Below, one piece after another: positions 16,885 to 26,646 of a DNA stretch of 64,000 nucleotides. The stretch comes from Halomonas sp. UBA3074 (GTDB taxonomy: Bacteria; Pseudomonadota; Gammaproteobacteria; Pseudomonadales; Halomonadaceae). The notes beneath the pieces were generated by a model. It searched no databases and was not told where the DNA came from. It saw only the letters and a list, made by a program, of their open reading frames with translations. Every line of letters starts with the position of its first letter. Position 1 is the first letter of the stretch. The DNA lies in assembly GCF_002366715.1 (NCBI RefSeq), contig NZ_DFBS01000022.1:259620-323619 (forward strand), given 5' to 3'. The translations under genes and the position numbers were made by a program.

Positions 16885-17748
16885 TCACTTACTGGGTTTT
16901 TCTACCGGAAAGCGCGTGTCGCGCAGGCTGTCTTTGATTTTCTTGAGGTGGGGTAGAAAGTCTTCGCCACGCCTCAGGGTCACCCCGGTGGCCAGCGCGT
17001 CGATAAGCGTTAACTGAATGACCCGTGATGTCATGGGCATGTAGTGGTCGGTGTCTTCAGGCGTCGCGACATCCAGCGTGGCGGTACATTCGTTGGCTAA
17101 CGGTGAGTGGGGCGCTGTAATGCCTAACACGACCGCGCCCGCGTCCCGCGCAAGGCGGGCGATATCGACTAATTCTCGGGTGCGGCCCGTGTAGGAAATA
17201 ATCACGACAACGTCCCCGGTATGGCAAGCGGCGGCCACCATGCGCTGCATCAGTACGTCTACGTAGGCCATTACCGGCAGGTTGAAGCGGAAAAATTTGT
17301 GTTGCGCGTCCTGGGCCACCGCACCGGAGGCGCCCAAGCCAAAAATATGGATCTGCTTGGCCTGGGTAAGGTAGTCGACCATGCGCTCGATGGCGGCCAT
17401 GTCGATTTCCCGCTGCGCTTCATCCAGCGCGGCAATGGTGGCACCAAAAATTTTATGGGTGTACTGAGTGGCGGTGTCGCCAGGCTCCACGGCCCGGGTC
17501 ACGTAAGGCGTGCCGCCCGCCAGGCTCTGAGCGAGCTTAATCTTAAAATCGGGGTAGCCTTTGGCGCCAAAGTTGCGGCAAAAACGGTTAACCGTAGGCT
17601 CACTTACACTTGCCGCCTGGGCTAAGCTGGCAATGCTAAGGCTGGTGGCGACCGTTGGGTCCTCAAGAATTACATTGGCGACTTTACGCTCTGAGCGGTT
17701 GAGTTCCTCTAAACGTTCGCGTAAGCGGTCAAGTAAGTCATGAGCCAT
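16885..17748 (-). CDS. hexR: HexR-like RpiR-family regulator
   Basis: This 287-residue protein has an N-terminal RpiR helix-turn-helix (about residues 1-78, SIASLAQAASVSEPTVNRFCR) and a SIS sugar-phosphate domain (about 120-260, IFGLGASGAVAQDA and ISYTGRTREL). HexR represses Entner-Doudoroff and glucose-use genes and is released by 2-keto-3-deoxy-6-phosphogluconate. The closing LPHLKKIKDSLRDTRFP fits HexR well. The ATG and part of its ribosome region (GGGAGG at 17755-17760) lie inside the 3' end of the upstream response-regulator gene, an 11-base overlap. No zwf, edd or glk is nearby, so its targets are elsewhere. Confidence 0.88.
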   Translation of the reverse strand: MAHDLLDRLRERLEELNRSERKVANVILEDPTVATSLSIASLAQAASVSEPTVNRFCRNFGAKGYPDFKIKLAQSLAGGTPYVTRAVEPGDTATQYTHKIFGATIAALDEAQREIDMAAIERMVDYLTQAKQIHIFGLGASGAVAQDAQHKFFRFNLPVMAYVDVLMQRMVAAACHTGDVVVIISYTGRTRELVDIARLARDAGAVVLGITAPHSPLANECTATLDVATPEDTDHYMPMTSRVIQLTLIDALATGVTLRRGEDFLPHLKKIKDSLRDTRFPVEKPSK

Positions 17749-19504
17749 TAACGGCCTCCCTATGCGTAGTAGAAAAAAGCGGCTTCCATTCGGTGCACCA
17801 TGTTACAAATTCTTCGGCAGGCAGCGGGCGAGCGTAAAAGTAACCCTGGGCCGCTTCACAGCCGATTGAGCTCAAGTAGGCCGCTTGAGCCGATGTTTCG
17901 ATGCCTTCGGCCACCACATCGCAGCCTACACTGTGGGCAAGCTGGGTGATGGTATTCGCCAGTTGGCGATCAATCGCGCTTGTTTCCAGGTCCATCACAA
18001 AGGCGCGATCGATTTTCAGTGTCGAGAAGGGCAGCGTCTTAATATACGCCAGCGATGACTGACCCGTGCCAAAATCATCGATCGCTACCGCAATGTCCAT
18101 TTGCGAAAGTAGCGCAAGCTGTTGGCGAGCGTGGTTCATGTCGCTCATCAGCCCGGACTCGGTTACCTCCAGGGCGAAGAAACGCTGGGGGATCTGCTGT
18201 GCTTCAAGCCGGGCCAAGAGCTGCTGAGCAAAGTCTTTACGCGTCAGCTGGCGCGCGGCCACATTGACCGCAATGTGGAAATCATCGTTGAGCAAGTTTT
18301 GCGCCCGCCAGGCAGTGATATGCCGCATTGCTTCCGTCAGCACCCAATCGCCTATGGCAAGAATATCACCGCTGGCTTCGGCCAGTGGAATAAACTCACC
18401 AGGCGAGATAACGCCGTATTCGGGATGGTGCCAGCGCAACAGTGCTTCTGCGCCCAGAATCTTATGATCGGCCAGCGATAGCTTGGGCTGAAAAGCGAGC
18501 GACATTTCACCTCGCTCGGTGGCGCCACGGATCGCCTGCTGAATTTGCAGGCGGTGCCGCTGCCGGGCTTCGAGAACGGGCGAGTAATGCTGAACCAGCA
18601 GCGACCCCTGAGGCGGTAAAGCCAGCGCGGCCATGTGCACCAGCCGTTCTGGCTCGAAATGACCCGGCTCGCCACTGATACCAATGCGTGCACTAACGGG
18701 CAGCAGCATCGCCTCCAGTGCCTGATCCTGCTCAAAAATGTGCAGTAACTGATCGGCCATCTGCGCTAGTTTGGCCGGGTCTGCTGTCGGGGTGATCACC
18801 AGGAGCTCGCTACCTCCCCACAAGCCTAGCAGACAGTCGAGACTGAGCTGCTGACGAAGACGTTGACTAACGAAATGAAGCAGTTGGTCGGCGACCCGGT
18901 AGCCGTGCAGACGCACTACGTCTTCTAACTTATCGAGCGCGATAAACAGTAGCCCTGTGCCGGAAGCCTGCAGGGCAGCCGCTTGGAGTGCCTGGCTTAA
19001 TCCGCGTCGGTTAGGTAGCTGAGTAATGGGGTCGGTGCGCGATTGGCTATCGAGCTCCTGCGTACGCTTGGCGATCATGAGTTCTAACGTATCGACCTGC
19101 TTATCGCGCACTTGGTAGCGGTGCTCGACATCTAACGTGTTGCGGATACGTTGCAGCACTTCATCCTGCTTGAACGGTTTCGTGATGAAGTCGCGCACCC
19201 CTAACGCCAGCGAGCGTTGGCGGGTGGCGTCGTCAATTTGGGCGGTGAGCACGATAATGGGAGGCATCTGCTCGTGAAAGTGAGCGCTAAGTTGCTCAAT
19301 AACGGCGTAGCCATCTAGATGAGGCATGCGAATATCCAGCAGCAGTAGGTCTGGCATTTGCTGCTGGCAGTGTTTAATGACTTCTCTTGGGTCATTGATA
19401 CCGTGGATATTTTCAAACCCATACTCGTCGAGCAGGTCGAGCATCAATTCAATGTTGACCGTATTGTCATCGACGACTAGTAAGTGTTTTTCGGTAAGGC
19501 TCAT
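17738..19504 (-). CDS. Response regulator with REC, degenerate GGDEF and EAL domains
   Basis: This 588-residue protein has an N-terminal receiver domain (about 5-125) with phospho-acceptor Asp57 in LLLLDIRMP. A GGDEF domain (about 165-310) has its signature degraded to WGGSEL. The C-terminal EAL domain (about 325-575) keeps the catalytic pattern: GAEALLRW, NVAARQL, EVTESGLM, DDFGTGQSSL and VAEGIET. It should therefore degrade cyclic-di-GMP rather than make it, with the GGDEF part regulatory. Its ATG overlaps the hybrid kinase stop by 4 bases, making the kinase its likely partner. Its own 3' end overlaps hexR. Confidence 0.92.
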   Translation of the reverse strand: MSLTEKHLLVVDDNTVNIELMLDLLDEYGFENIHGINDPREVIKHCQQQMPDLLLLDIRMPHLDGYAVIEQLSAHFHEQMPPIIVLTAQIDDATRQRSLALGVRDFITKPFKQDEVLQRIRNTLDVEHRYQVRDKQVDTLELMIAKRTQELDSQSRTDPITQLPNRRGLSQALQAAALQASGTGLLFIALDKLEDVVRLHGYRVADQLLHFVSQRLRQQLSLDCLLGLWGGSELLVITPTADPAKLAQMADQLLHIFEQDQALEAMLLPVSARIGISGEPGHFEPERLVHMAALALPPQGSLLVQHYSPVLEARQRHRLQIQQAIRGATERGEMSLAFQPKLSLADHKILGAEALLRWHHPEYGVISPGEFIPLAEASGDILAIGDWVLTEAMRHITAWRAQNLLNDDFHIAVNVAARQLTRKDFAQQLLARLEAQQIPQRFFALEVTESGLMSDMNHARQQLALLSQMDIAVAIDDFGTGQSSLAYIKTLPFSTLKIDRAFVMDLETSAIDRQLANTITQLAHSVGCDVVAEGIETSAQAAYLSSIGCEAAQGYFYARPLPAEEFVTWCTEWKPLFSTTHREAVNGS

Positions 19505-22119
19505 GGCTCCTTCCTTACCACCGGCTGTAAAAACTGCTGCAGCGAGCGGATAAGTTTGTCGATGTTAATTGGCTTGGTTAGATAGTCGACAAAACCGGCT
19601 GCTAACCCATAGCGGAGGTCTCGCTCCATCGCGTTGGCCGACAGCGCAATGACGTTGATGTGCTTGAGCGTCGGCGTTTTTTGTATTTCTGCGAGCGCTT
19701 GATAGCCGTTCATGCCCGGTAAATGGATATCCATTAGTACTAAATCAGGCGGTGAGTGACGCATAATATCCAGCCCCAGTTCTGCACTCACGACGGTTTG
19801 CAGCTCAATATGGGGGTAGTCTTCTATAATATCTTCCATGAGCCGCTGGTTGGTCGGGTTGTCTTCAATATAAAGCACTTGAAAGGTTCGTTCACTAACG
19901 CTGACTGACTCCGCATTTGCATTCGTTGGCAGCGCTGCTTGAGATAAGTCGTTTTCCGCTAGGGGCAATGTAAACCAAAACGTTGACCCTTCACCGGGCA
20001 CGCTTTCAAACCCAATACGCCCCTGCATACGGCCAATGAGTTCACGGGTAATGGCCAAGCCAATACCCGTGCCTTCCGTTGCATCGTGCTCGGCACCAAG
20101 CCGATTGAAGGGTTCAAACAGCTCATGCTGACGTGCCGCCGCAATCCCTTTGCCTGAGTCCGTCACACTAATACACAGTTCATCGTCCTGTTGGCTTACC
20201 GAAATGGTGATAGTGCCTTCATGGCTATTGTACTTAATGGCGTTCGAAAGCAGGTTAAGCAGTACTTGCTTGGTGCGTGTGTAATCGGCGGTGACTTGCC
20301 AGGGCGCCGGAAAGGCGGGCCGAATTAAGGTTATCCCGGCGGCTTCGATATTGGCTTCAAGGGTGCTGCAAGCATCGTCGATCACCGTGGTGACCGACAT
20401 CGCTTCCAGTGATAGCGATAGGTGGCCTGCTTCGATTTTGGCGAGATCCAGCACTTCATTGATCAAGCTAAGCAGGTGTTGGCCGCTTTTCTCAATTTGA
20501 GCCACTTGGCGATGCTGCTTGTCGCTAAGGGGATCGCGCCGAGCTTTGGCCAGCAGTTGGGAAAAGCCGATAATGGCATTTAGCGGCGTGCGCAATTCAT
20601 GACTCATTGAGGAAAGAAACTCACTCTTCGCCTGATTGGCTATTTCCGCTTGATCCCTTGCGCTGGCTAAATCCTGGGTTACCTGCTCGCGCTCGGCCAT
20701 TTGGCTGTAAAGGTTAATGAGCAGGGCGCAAGTATCCGTAAACGGCTGAAGCCAGTCTAAGAGCGCTTGGTTTAGCGGCTGCTTGCTATTAGCAATCGCG
20801 AACATGCCGATAAGCCGCTCGCCACTAATAATAGGCACGCCCAGATAATTATGCAGAACGGGATGCCCAGGGGGAAAACCGCCGCGATTCACATGGCTGT
20901 AGACATCGTTGGTCATGATGACTTCGCCATACGCAAATACACGGCCAAGCAGTGATTTGGGGTTGGTAAGCGTCATATCACCGCTGCGTAACCGCTCCAT
21001 TAGCAGGCGTGAATCCTCGCTCCACGATAAGTCGGTGATCGCATGGATTTTAAGCGCGTTGGTCGTGCTGGTGGGCATCACTTCACCAATCAGCGCGTAG
21101 TCGCTGTCGGTCAGTTCGCGTAGCGCTTCCAGCAAAAAGGTCCATAGCCTTTTGCCTGACATCAGCGCTTGGTAATCGGTAATCCCTTGGTGTAGCACTT
21201 TGAGCAGGTTTTGCTCTTTGCGCATCCTACGGTTAGCGTTGTAAACCTCGGATAAATCGGTAAGAACGCCTAAAAACTCGACCACTTCACCGTGGTCATC
21301 GTGAATGGCATTAATCGCCAGGTGCACGGGGACATGGTGGCCCTGTTTATGCAGCGCCTCAACTTCACGGCCGCGCCCAATGACTTTGGGTTCACTGCCC
21401 GCAATGTAGCGGGCGATAAACGCATCATGCTGTGAACTAATCTCGGGCGGGGTAAGCACCGCGACGTTTTTGCCCAGCAGCTCGTGCTCCTCGTAGCCGA
21501 GTAAATTCAGTGCAAAGGGGTTGATGCCGATAATACGGCCCGCTTGATCAATGCGGACTTTCGCTGTCGCGCTTTTGTTAAATAGGGCTTCAAAGCGGCG
21601 AGCAGTATGGGCCAGATCGATTTGTAGCTTATGCTGGCGGAGGAGCTCTTCTACCTGACCCGCCAAGCTTTTGAGCAGTTTTAAATCGCGTGGGCTGAAG
21701 TCGCGGGGCTGACGATCAATCAAGCACAGCGTGCCTATCGCCATGCCATCGCTGGGCCTTAGGGGATAACCCGCGTAAAAACGAATACGGGGAAGGCCTT
21801 CGACCAGCGGGTTATCGATAAAGCGTTCATCGTGCAGCGTATCTTCGATGATGAGCGGCGCATCGATCGCAACCGCATGGGCACAAAAAGAGAGCTCACG
21901 TGAGGTTTCACATATCTCAAGCCCCTGGTGCGATTTAAACCACTGGCGCTCTTTATCGACCAATGAAACCAACGCAATGGGCACGTCAAACAGATCGCGG
22001 GCCAACTGCGTCATGCGCTCAAAGGCTCTATCAAGCGGTGTGTCGAGTACTTGTAAAGCATGCAAGGCCGCCAGGCGTTGTGTTTCATTTTGAGGAGTAT
22101 CTGGGGCTTGCATGGACAT
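19501..22119 (-). CDS. Hybrid histidine kinase (GAF-PAS-GAF-HisKA-HATPase-REC)
   Basis: This 872-residue sensor kinase has, in order: a GAF domain (about 25-165, DVPIALVSLVDKERQWFKS), a PAS domain (about 170-295), a second GAF-like domain (about 310-475), a HisKA helix with His507 in SSMSHELRTPLNA, a HATPase domain (about 555-680, DSGKGIA and GTGIGLAI) and a receiver domain (about 745-865, aspartate in LVLMDIHLPGMNGY). No membrane segment is visible, so it senses a cytoplasmic signal. It is the first gene of a three-gene unit with the REC-GGDEF-EAL protein and hexR. No HPt domain is present in either protein. Confidence 0.92.
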   Translation of the reverse strand: MSMQAPDTPQNETQRLAALHALQVLDTPLDRAFERMTQLARDLFDVPIALVSLVDKERQWFKSHQGLEICETSRELSFCAHAVAIDAPLIIEDTLHDERFIDNPLVEGLPRIRFYAGYPLRPSDGMAIGTLCLIDRQPRDFSPRDLKLLKSLAGQVEELLRQHKLQIDLAHTARRFEALFNKSATAKVRIDQAGRIIGINPFALNLLGYEEHELLGKNVAVLTPPEISSQHDAFIARYIAGSEPKVIGRGREVEALHKQGHHVPVHLAINAIHDDHGEVVEFLGVLTDLSEVYNANRRMRKEQNLLKVLHQGITDYQALMSGKRLWTFLLEALRELTDSDYALIGEVMPTSTTNALKIHAITDLSWSEDSRLLMERLRSGDMTLTNPKSLLGRVFAYGEVIMTNDVYSHVNRGGFPPGHPVLHNYLGVPIISGERLIGMFAIANSKQPLNQALLDWLQPFTDTCALLINLYSQMAEREQVTQDLASARDQAEIANQAKSEFLSSMSHELRTPLNAIIGFSQLLAKARRDPLSDKQHRQVAQIEKSGQHLLSLINEVLDLAKIEAGHLSLSLEAMSVTTVIDDACSTLEANIEAAGITLIRPAFPAPWQVTADYTRTKQVLLNLLSNAIKYNSHEGTITISVSQQDDELCISVTDSGKGIAAARQHELFEPFNRLGAEHDATEGTGIGLAITRELIGRMQGRIGFESVPGEGSTFWFTLPLAENDLSQAALPTNANAESVSVSERTFQVLYIEDNPTNQRLMEDIIEDYPHIELQTVVSAELGLDIMRHSPPDLVLMDIHLPGMNGYQALAEIQKTPTLKHINVIALSANAMERDLRYGLAAGFVDYLTKPINIDKLIRSLQQFLQPVVRKEP

Positions 22120-22179
22120 TCCAGAGCAGTGAGTTAATAAAACATAGCATTATAACTATCGGCGATGGGGACTTCAGCT

Positions 22180-23535
22180 TTAACCGAGCCCCAGCAGCTT
22201 CATTAACCAACGCCGATAAGGTGGGTAAAGCAGGTGGCTAGGGGTACGCCTTGATTGATAAAACACTCCGCGCAAATGGCTAAAGCGCTCAAATCCTTGG
22301 CGGCCATGGTAGGCGCCCATGCCGCTCTCCCCGACACCGCCAAAGGGTAAGGAAGGCACCGCGTGGTGGAGCAGTGTCGCGTTAAAAACCAGTGCCCCAG
22401 AACGGGTGGATTTCAGCAACTGCTGCTGCAAGCCTTTATCGTGGGTGAAGGCATAAAGGGCTAAGGGGTGAGGTCGCGAATTGATAAAGTCGATAGCGGC
22501 AGACATGTCACGAACGCCCACGACAGGCAGGCAGCGGCCAAAGATTTCCTCACGCATCACCTCCAGACGCTGATGCGGGTCGATGATCAAGGCGGGGGCA
22601 TGCTGGCCGTGATCGATGACTCGGCAGCCGTGGTCGTGGGCTTCTTGGAGCATGGCTTCCAGCCGCTGTTGATGCGTGTCATCAATCGGGGAGGTAACGG
22701 CGTGGTCGTCGGGCCGTTGCTGCTCAATGGCGTGGTTTAATGCTTTCACCACGGCGTTAATATGGCGGCTTTCTACCAACACGTAGTCAGGAGCGATACA
22801 GGTCTGTCCGCCATTCACTCCTTTACCAAAAATAATCGCCGCTGCCGCTTTATCGACATCCACATCGCCCGCTACGATAGCGGGCGATTTGCCGCCCAGT
22901 TCCAGCGTTACCGGCGTTAAGTTGGCCGCCGCCGCTTGGGCAACTTGCCGTCCCACCGCCGTCGAGCCGGTGAAGACCAAGTGATCAAACGGTAAGCGGC
23001 TAAAACGACGCGCGACGTCTATGTCGCCGTCCACCACCTTAAACTCTTCAGGCGTAAAGTAGCGGGACACTAACTGTTTCAGCAGCGCGCTGGTCGCGGG
23101 GGTATGCTCGCTAGGCTTGAGCATGACGACATTACCTGCCGCAAAGGCATCCACCACGGGCATTAGCGACAAGCTCCAGGGGTAGTTCCACGGGGAAATC
23201 ACCCCCACCACCCCTAATGGCTGCGGTGCAATGCGGGCCCGAGCGGGGAGTAGCCGCCACGGCACACTGACCGACCAAGGCCGCATCCAACGCCACAAAT
23301 GCAGCCTGGCATGGCGAACAGCGTGCAGTACCGCGCTAATTTCAGCCATGCGTATCTCGACGTCACTGCGTTTGCCAAAATCGGTTTGGATGGCCCGAAT
23401 GATGTCTAGCTGATGATGTTTGGTCATGCGCGCCAGGCGGGCCAGCCGTTCCCGCCGCACCGTGAGTGTTGGGTAGGGGAGTTGGTCGGCAGCGTGACGC
23501 TGCGTTTGGAAGTCACCCGTTAGGTCGCGCTTCAT
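22180..23535 (-). CDS. Coniferyl/fatty aldehyde dehydrogenase (ALDH class 3-like)
   Basis: This 451-residue NAD(P)-dependent aldehyde dehydrogenase oxidises aldehydes to acids. It has the cofactor segment SPWNYPWSLSL, the general-base region LELGGKSPA, and the catalytic cysteine in GGQTCIAPDY. The C-terminal hydrophobic, basic tail (about the last 30 residues) resembles membrane-associated fatty-aldehyde dehydrogenases and the coniferyl aldehyde dehydrogenases of proteobacteria. The start at 23535 is chosen over 23598 because CAGGAGAGG precedes it closely. No neighbouring pathway genes identify the substrate. Confidence 0.87.
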   Translation of the reverse strand: MKRDLTGDFQTQRHAADQLPYPTLTVRRERLARLARMTKHHQLDIIRAIQTDFGKRSDVEIRMAEISAVLHAVRHARLHLWRWMRPWSVSVPWRLLPARARIAPQPLGVVGVISPWNYPWSLSLMPVVDAFAAGNVVMLKPSEHTPATSALLKQLVSRYFTPEEFKVVDGDIDVARRFSRLPFDHLVFTGSTAVGRQVAQAAAANLTPVTLELGGKSPAIVAGDVDVDKAAAAIIFGKGVNGGQTCIAPDYVLVESRHINAVVKALNHAIEQQRPDDHAVTSPIDDTHQQRLEAMLQEAHDHGCRVIDHGQHAPALIIDPHQRLEVMREEIFGRCLPVVGVRDMSAAIDFINSRPHPLALYAFTHDKGLQQQLLKSTRSGALVFNATLLHHAVPSLPFGGVGESGMGAYHGRQGFERFSHLRGVFYQSRRTPSHLLYPPYRRWLMKLLGLG

Positions 23536-23736
23536 GGCCTCTCCTGGTGCGCCGCTATCGGCGCGAGTGATAAGCGTGGGTAGGGCGGTCAGTATCAAGG
23601 GCTGCCGTTAATGGTTAATGTAAATGGGTTGGGCGTCCCGTTAGTGTAAAGTGGTGCGGGTAATGTCGATGGCTAAGCCAGCACGCGCATTTGAGGTTTC
23701 CCCTTTCTTTAAGCCCCACACTCCTTGGAAGGTGCT

Positions 23737-24888
23737 ATGCCGTCTAGTCCACTGTCGCTCACTATTCTACCCACCATTGGGGCCGTCACGGCAAGCCAGT
23801 GGGATGCACTGGTAGATAGCGATCAGCCATTTTTACGCCATGCGTTTTTACATGCCCTGGAAGCGAGTGGCTCCGTCAGCCTGGCGACGGGTTGGGAGCC
23901 TTGCCACCTAAGCGTATGGCAAGGTGAGCAATTGGTCGCAGCGATGCCGATGTACCGTAAAAATCACTCCTACGGTGAGTATGTGTTTGATTGGGGCTGG
24001 GCGGAAGCGTTAGAAAATGCCGGTGGTCGCTATTACCCTAAAGCACTTAGCGCGGTGCCGTTTACACCGGTGCCCGGCACGCGCACATTAATCGCCAGCC
24101 ATGTTGATGCGAGCGCCGTGCGCACCCTGTTGGCAGAGGCATGGCGTGAACAGTGCGCAAGTCAGGCGCTGTCAAGTTGGCACTTGCTGTTTGCCAATGA
24201 AAAGGATGTTGCCGCTTGGCAGGCGCAGTGCCCCGACCTCATTACCCGAGAAGGGGTCCAGTTTCAGTGGCATGATCGGGGGTTTGGCGATTTTGATGGC
24301 TTTTTGGATAGCCTCACTTCCAAGCGCCGCAAAATGATCAAGCGTGAGCGCCGCCTGGTCGCCGACCAAGGCTTGAAGGTCGCTCGTTTGGAAGGTGATG
24401 CGATTACTCCCGCCGACATGGCACATTTTTATCGCTGCTACGCCATTACCTACCATGAACGTGGTCGACCGCCCTATCTAAACCATGATTTTTTTGAGCG
24501 CCTGCGCCAAAGCATGCCGGGCGCCCTCGTGCTGGTTCAGGCCTCTATAGAGGGTCGTCCGGTGGCGGCAGCGCTCTATTTCCGGGGTAGCCGTTCACTT
24601 TATGGCCGCTATTGGGGAAGCGAGGTAGTCGCTGACTGCCTGCATTTCGAAGCGTGTTACTACCAAGGGATTGAGTACTGTTTACAACAGGGCTTGACGC
24701 TGTTTGATCCGGGCACGCAAGGCGAACATAAGCTCGTGCGTGGGTTTGCCCCCCAGCGTGTGCAGTCGCTGCACTTTATCGGCCATCCGGGCCTGGCCGC
24801 GGGTGTGGCGCAGTTTTGCCATCAAGAGGGTGAATACGTAAGCGCTTACCGCGAGGCAGCCCACGAAGCGCTGCCCTTTAAGCGTTGA
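23737..24888 (+). CDS. FemAB-like / GNAT-fold acyltransferase (DUF482 type)
   Basis: This 383-residue soluble protein resembles the proteobacterial FemAB-like group, with a double GNAT-type fold. Landmarks are YGEYVFDWGWAEA near residue 75, a basic KRRKMIKRERR stretch near 200, and the C-terminal FDPGTQGEHKLVRGF. The biochemical role of this group is not established; peptidoglycan-related aminoacyl or acyl transfer is suggested by FemAB similarity only. The ATG at 23737 follows GGAAGG; a TTG at 23725 is less likely. It stands alone between a divergent aldehyde dehydrogenase gene and ftsB. Confidence 0.8.
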   Translation: MPSSPLSLTILPTIGAVTASQWDALVDSDQPFLRHAFLHALEASGSVSLATGWEPCHLSVWQGEQLVAAMPMYRKNHSYGEYVFDWGWAEALENAGGRYYPKALSAVPFTPVPGTRTLIASHVDASAVRTLLAEAWREQCASQALSSWHLLFANEKDVAAWQAQCPDLITREGVQFQWHDRGFGDFDGFLDSLTSKRRKMIKRERRLVADQGLKVARLEGDAITPADMAHFYRCYAITYHERGRPPYLNHDFFERLRQSMPGALVLVQASIEGRPVAAALYFRGSRSLYGRYWGSEVVADCLHFEACYYQGIEYCLQQGLTLFDPGTQGEHKLVRGFAPQRVQSLHFIGHPGLAAGVAQFCHQEGEYVSAYREAAHEALPFKR

Positions 24889-25052
24889 TTTAAATAACGC
24901 GTGGCTCGCTGGTGGTGCGCCTTGATGGCATAATGCGCGCCAATCAGAGTGCCTAAGGGGCAGCGCCTCTTTTTTAACGCGTTATTTTTTAACACAGCCA
25001 AGTCGTCAACTTATCGGTGACAGGGTGTGGGGCAGGTGACAGGAGAACGGTG

Positions 25053-25391
25053 ATGCGCAAATGGGTCGTGATGGCACTGCTTGCCGTGTTGGCACTGCTG
25101 CAGTACGAGCTTTGGTTAGGCAACGGCGGCTGGCGCGATTTACAGCGTGTGGAACAGCGTGTGGCGGTGCAGGAAGCGGAAAATGACCCCATGCGCGAGC
25201 GCAATGCGCGGCTGGCCGCTGAAGTGACGGATTTGAAAACCGGGTTGGACGCCATTGAAGAGCGGGCGCGTAGTGATATGGGCATGGTGCGTACCGATGA
25301 GCAGTTCTTCTGGGTGCCTGGGGTGGCAATTGAAAGTGAGCTGATCGGCATCAATGCCGGGTTGGTCGCGCCTCAGGAGCCGGCACAGTGA
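25053..25391 (+). CDS. ftsB: Cell division protein FtsB
   Basis: This 112-residue bitopic inner-membrane protein has a single N-terminal membrane segment (about residues 4-20) and a periplasmic coiled coil (about 25-75). It forms the FtsQLB complex that activates septal peptidoglycan synthesis. ATG 25053 follows AGGAGAACG; the frame extends to a GTG at 25017 that lacks a ribosome site. It overlaps ispD by four bases (GTGA), the conserved ftsB-ispD order. The C-terminal tail beyond the FWVPG motif is longer than in E. coli. Confidence 0.92.
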   Translation: MRKWVVMALLAVLALLQYELWLGNGGWRDLQRVEQRVAVQEAENDPMRERNARLAAEVTDLKTGLDAIEERARSDMGMVRTDEQFFWVPGVAIESELIGINAGLVAPQEPAQ

Positions 25392-26125
25392 GCCAAACGT
25401 GGCTAGTCGTTCCTGCCGCGGGCCAAGGCCGCCGCATGGGAGCAGATAAGCCTAAGCAGTATTTACCTTTGGCCGATGGGCAGCCGGTGCTGGCGCATAC
25501 CTTGGCACGGCTCTATGCCGCCTTTCCTAGCGCCCGCTTGGTACTCTGCTTGGATGTGGATGACGGCTGGTTTTCGCCGCACTGGGTGCCGTTCGCTGAT
25601 TGGCAGCGCGTGCCTGGCGGCAGTGAGCGAATGGACAGCGTCTTAAATGCGTTGCATGCCATGGCCGCCGAGAATGATGATGTCGTATTGGTACATGATG
25701 TGGCGCGTCCCTGCGTTACGAAGGGCGATTTATTGGCCCTTTATCAAGCCGCCTCTTCCCATGCGGCTGGCGCGCTGTTGGCGATGCCTGTCGCTGATAC
25801 GATGAAACGTGCCGATGCCCAGTGTTTGAGTACCCAGACAGAATCTCGCGAAGGCCTATGGCACGCGCTGACACCTCAAGGGTTTCGCTTTGGGCTGCTG
25901 CGTCGCGCGTTAGAAACTGCCCGCCAGCAGCACACCATGGTGACCGACGAAGCGTCAGCCGTCGAAGCGTTGGGCGAATACCCGCAATTGGTAAGCGGGC
26001 GGCGCGATAATCTTAAAATTACTCACCCAGACGACTTAGCGCTCGCGGTGGCGATTATGGACGCCCAAGAAGCTCATGCCGCTACCAAGCTTTTAACCAC
26101 TGAGCCTCAAACAAACGGGCTTTAA
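25388..26125 (+). CDS. ispD: 2-C-methyl-D-erythritol 4-phosphate cytidylyltransferase
   Basis: This 245-residue enzyme transfers CMP from CTP to methylerythritol phosphate in the MEP isoprenoid pathway. The N-terminal nucleotide loop PAAGQGRRMGADKPKQYLPL is clear, as are VLVHDVARPC near residue 102 and the substrate-site TDEASAVEALG near 185. Translation starts at GTG 25388, overlapping the ftsB stop. The C-terminal tail is about ten residues longer than usual. ispF follows after 32 bases, so the two consecutive-but-one pathway genes are co-transcribed. Confidence 0.95.
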   Translation: MSQTWLVVPAAGQGRRMGADKPKQYLPLADGQPVLAHTLARLYAAFPSARLVLCLDVDDGWFSPHWVPFADWQRVPGGSERMDSVLNALHAMAAENDDVVLVHDVARPCVTKGDLLALYQAASSHAAGALLAMPVADTMKRADAQCLSTQTESREGLWHALTPQGFRFGLLRRALETARQQHTMVTDEASAVEALGEYPQLVSGRRDNLKITHPDDLALAVAIMDAQEAHAATKLLTTEPQTNGL

Positions 26126-26157
26126 TCAACTAGCGCTGATTCTATAGGAGCTTAATA

Positions 26158-26646
26158 ATGCGTATCGGCCACGGATTCGACGTCCATCGTTTCGGCCCCG
26201 GCGACCATCTGATGATCGGTGGGATTAAGCTACCGTTTGGCCATGGCTTTATCGCTCATTCTGACGGCGACGTGTTGCTGCACGCGGTTAGTGACGCGTT
26301 GTTAGGCGCCTGTGCATTGGGTGATATTGGCCGCCATTTTCCCGACACCGATGCAACGTGGGCGGGAGCCGACAGCCGCGCGCTGCTTCGCCATGTGGTC
26401 ACGCTGGTGCAACAGCAGGGCTATGGCGTGGTGAATCTCGATGCCACGCTAATGGCGCAGGCGCCTAAAATGGCGCCGCATATCGACGCAATGCGTGAAG
26501 TGATTGCCGCTGACCTTGGGATTACACTGGGCCAAGTGAACGTCAAAGCCACGACCACCGAACGATTGGGGTTCACCGGGCGCGGTGAAGGCATCGCCGC
26601 GGAAGCGGTGGTGCTACTTAATCGTGCTGGGGCGCTTAATGATTAA
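26158..26646 (+). CDS. ispF: 2-C-methyl-D-erythritol 2,4-cyclodiphosphate synthase
   Basis: This 162-residue trimeric enzyme makes the cyclic diphosphate of the MEP pathway. Zinc ligands lie in the opening motif GHGFDVHRFG (Asp and His of DVH) and in a later His in the AHSDGDVLLHAVSDALLGA segment. The KATTTERLGFTGRGEGI motif at the active-site loop is complete. It ends inside the start region of truD, an eight-base overlap, as in the conserved ispD-ispF-truD order. Confidence 0.96.
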   Translation: MRIGHGFDVHRFGPGDHLMIGGIKLPFGHGFIAHSDGDVLLHAVSDALLGACALGDIGRHFPDTDATWAGADSRALLRHVVTLVQQQGYGVVNLDATLMAQAPKMAPHIDAMREVIAADLGITLGQVNVKATTTERLGFTGRGEGIAAEAVVLLNRAGALND

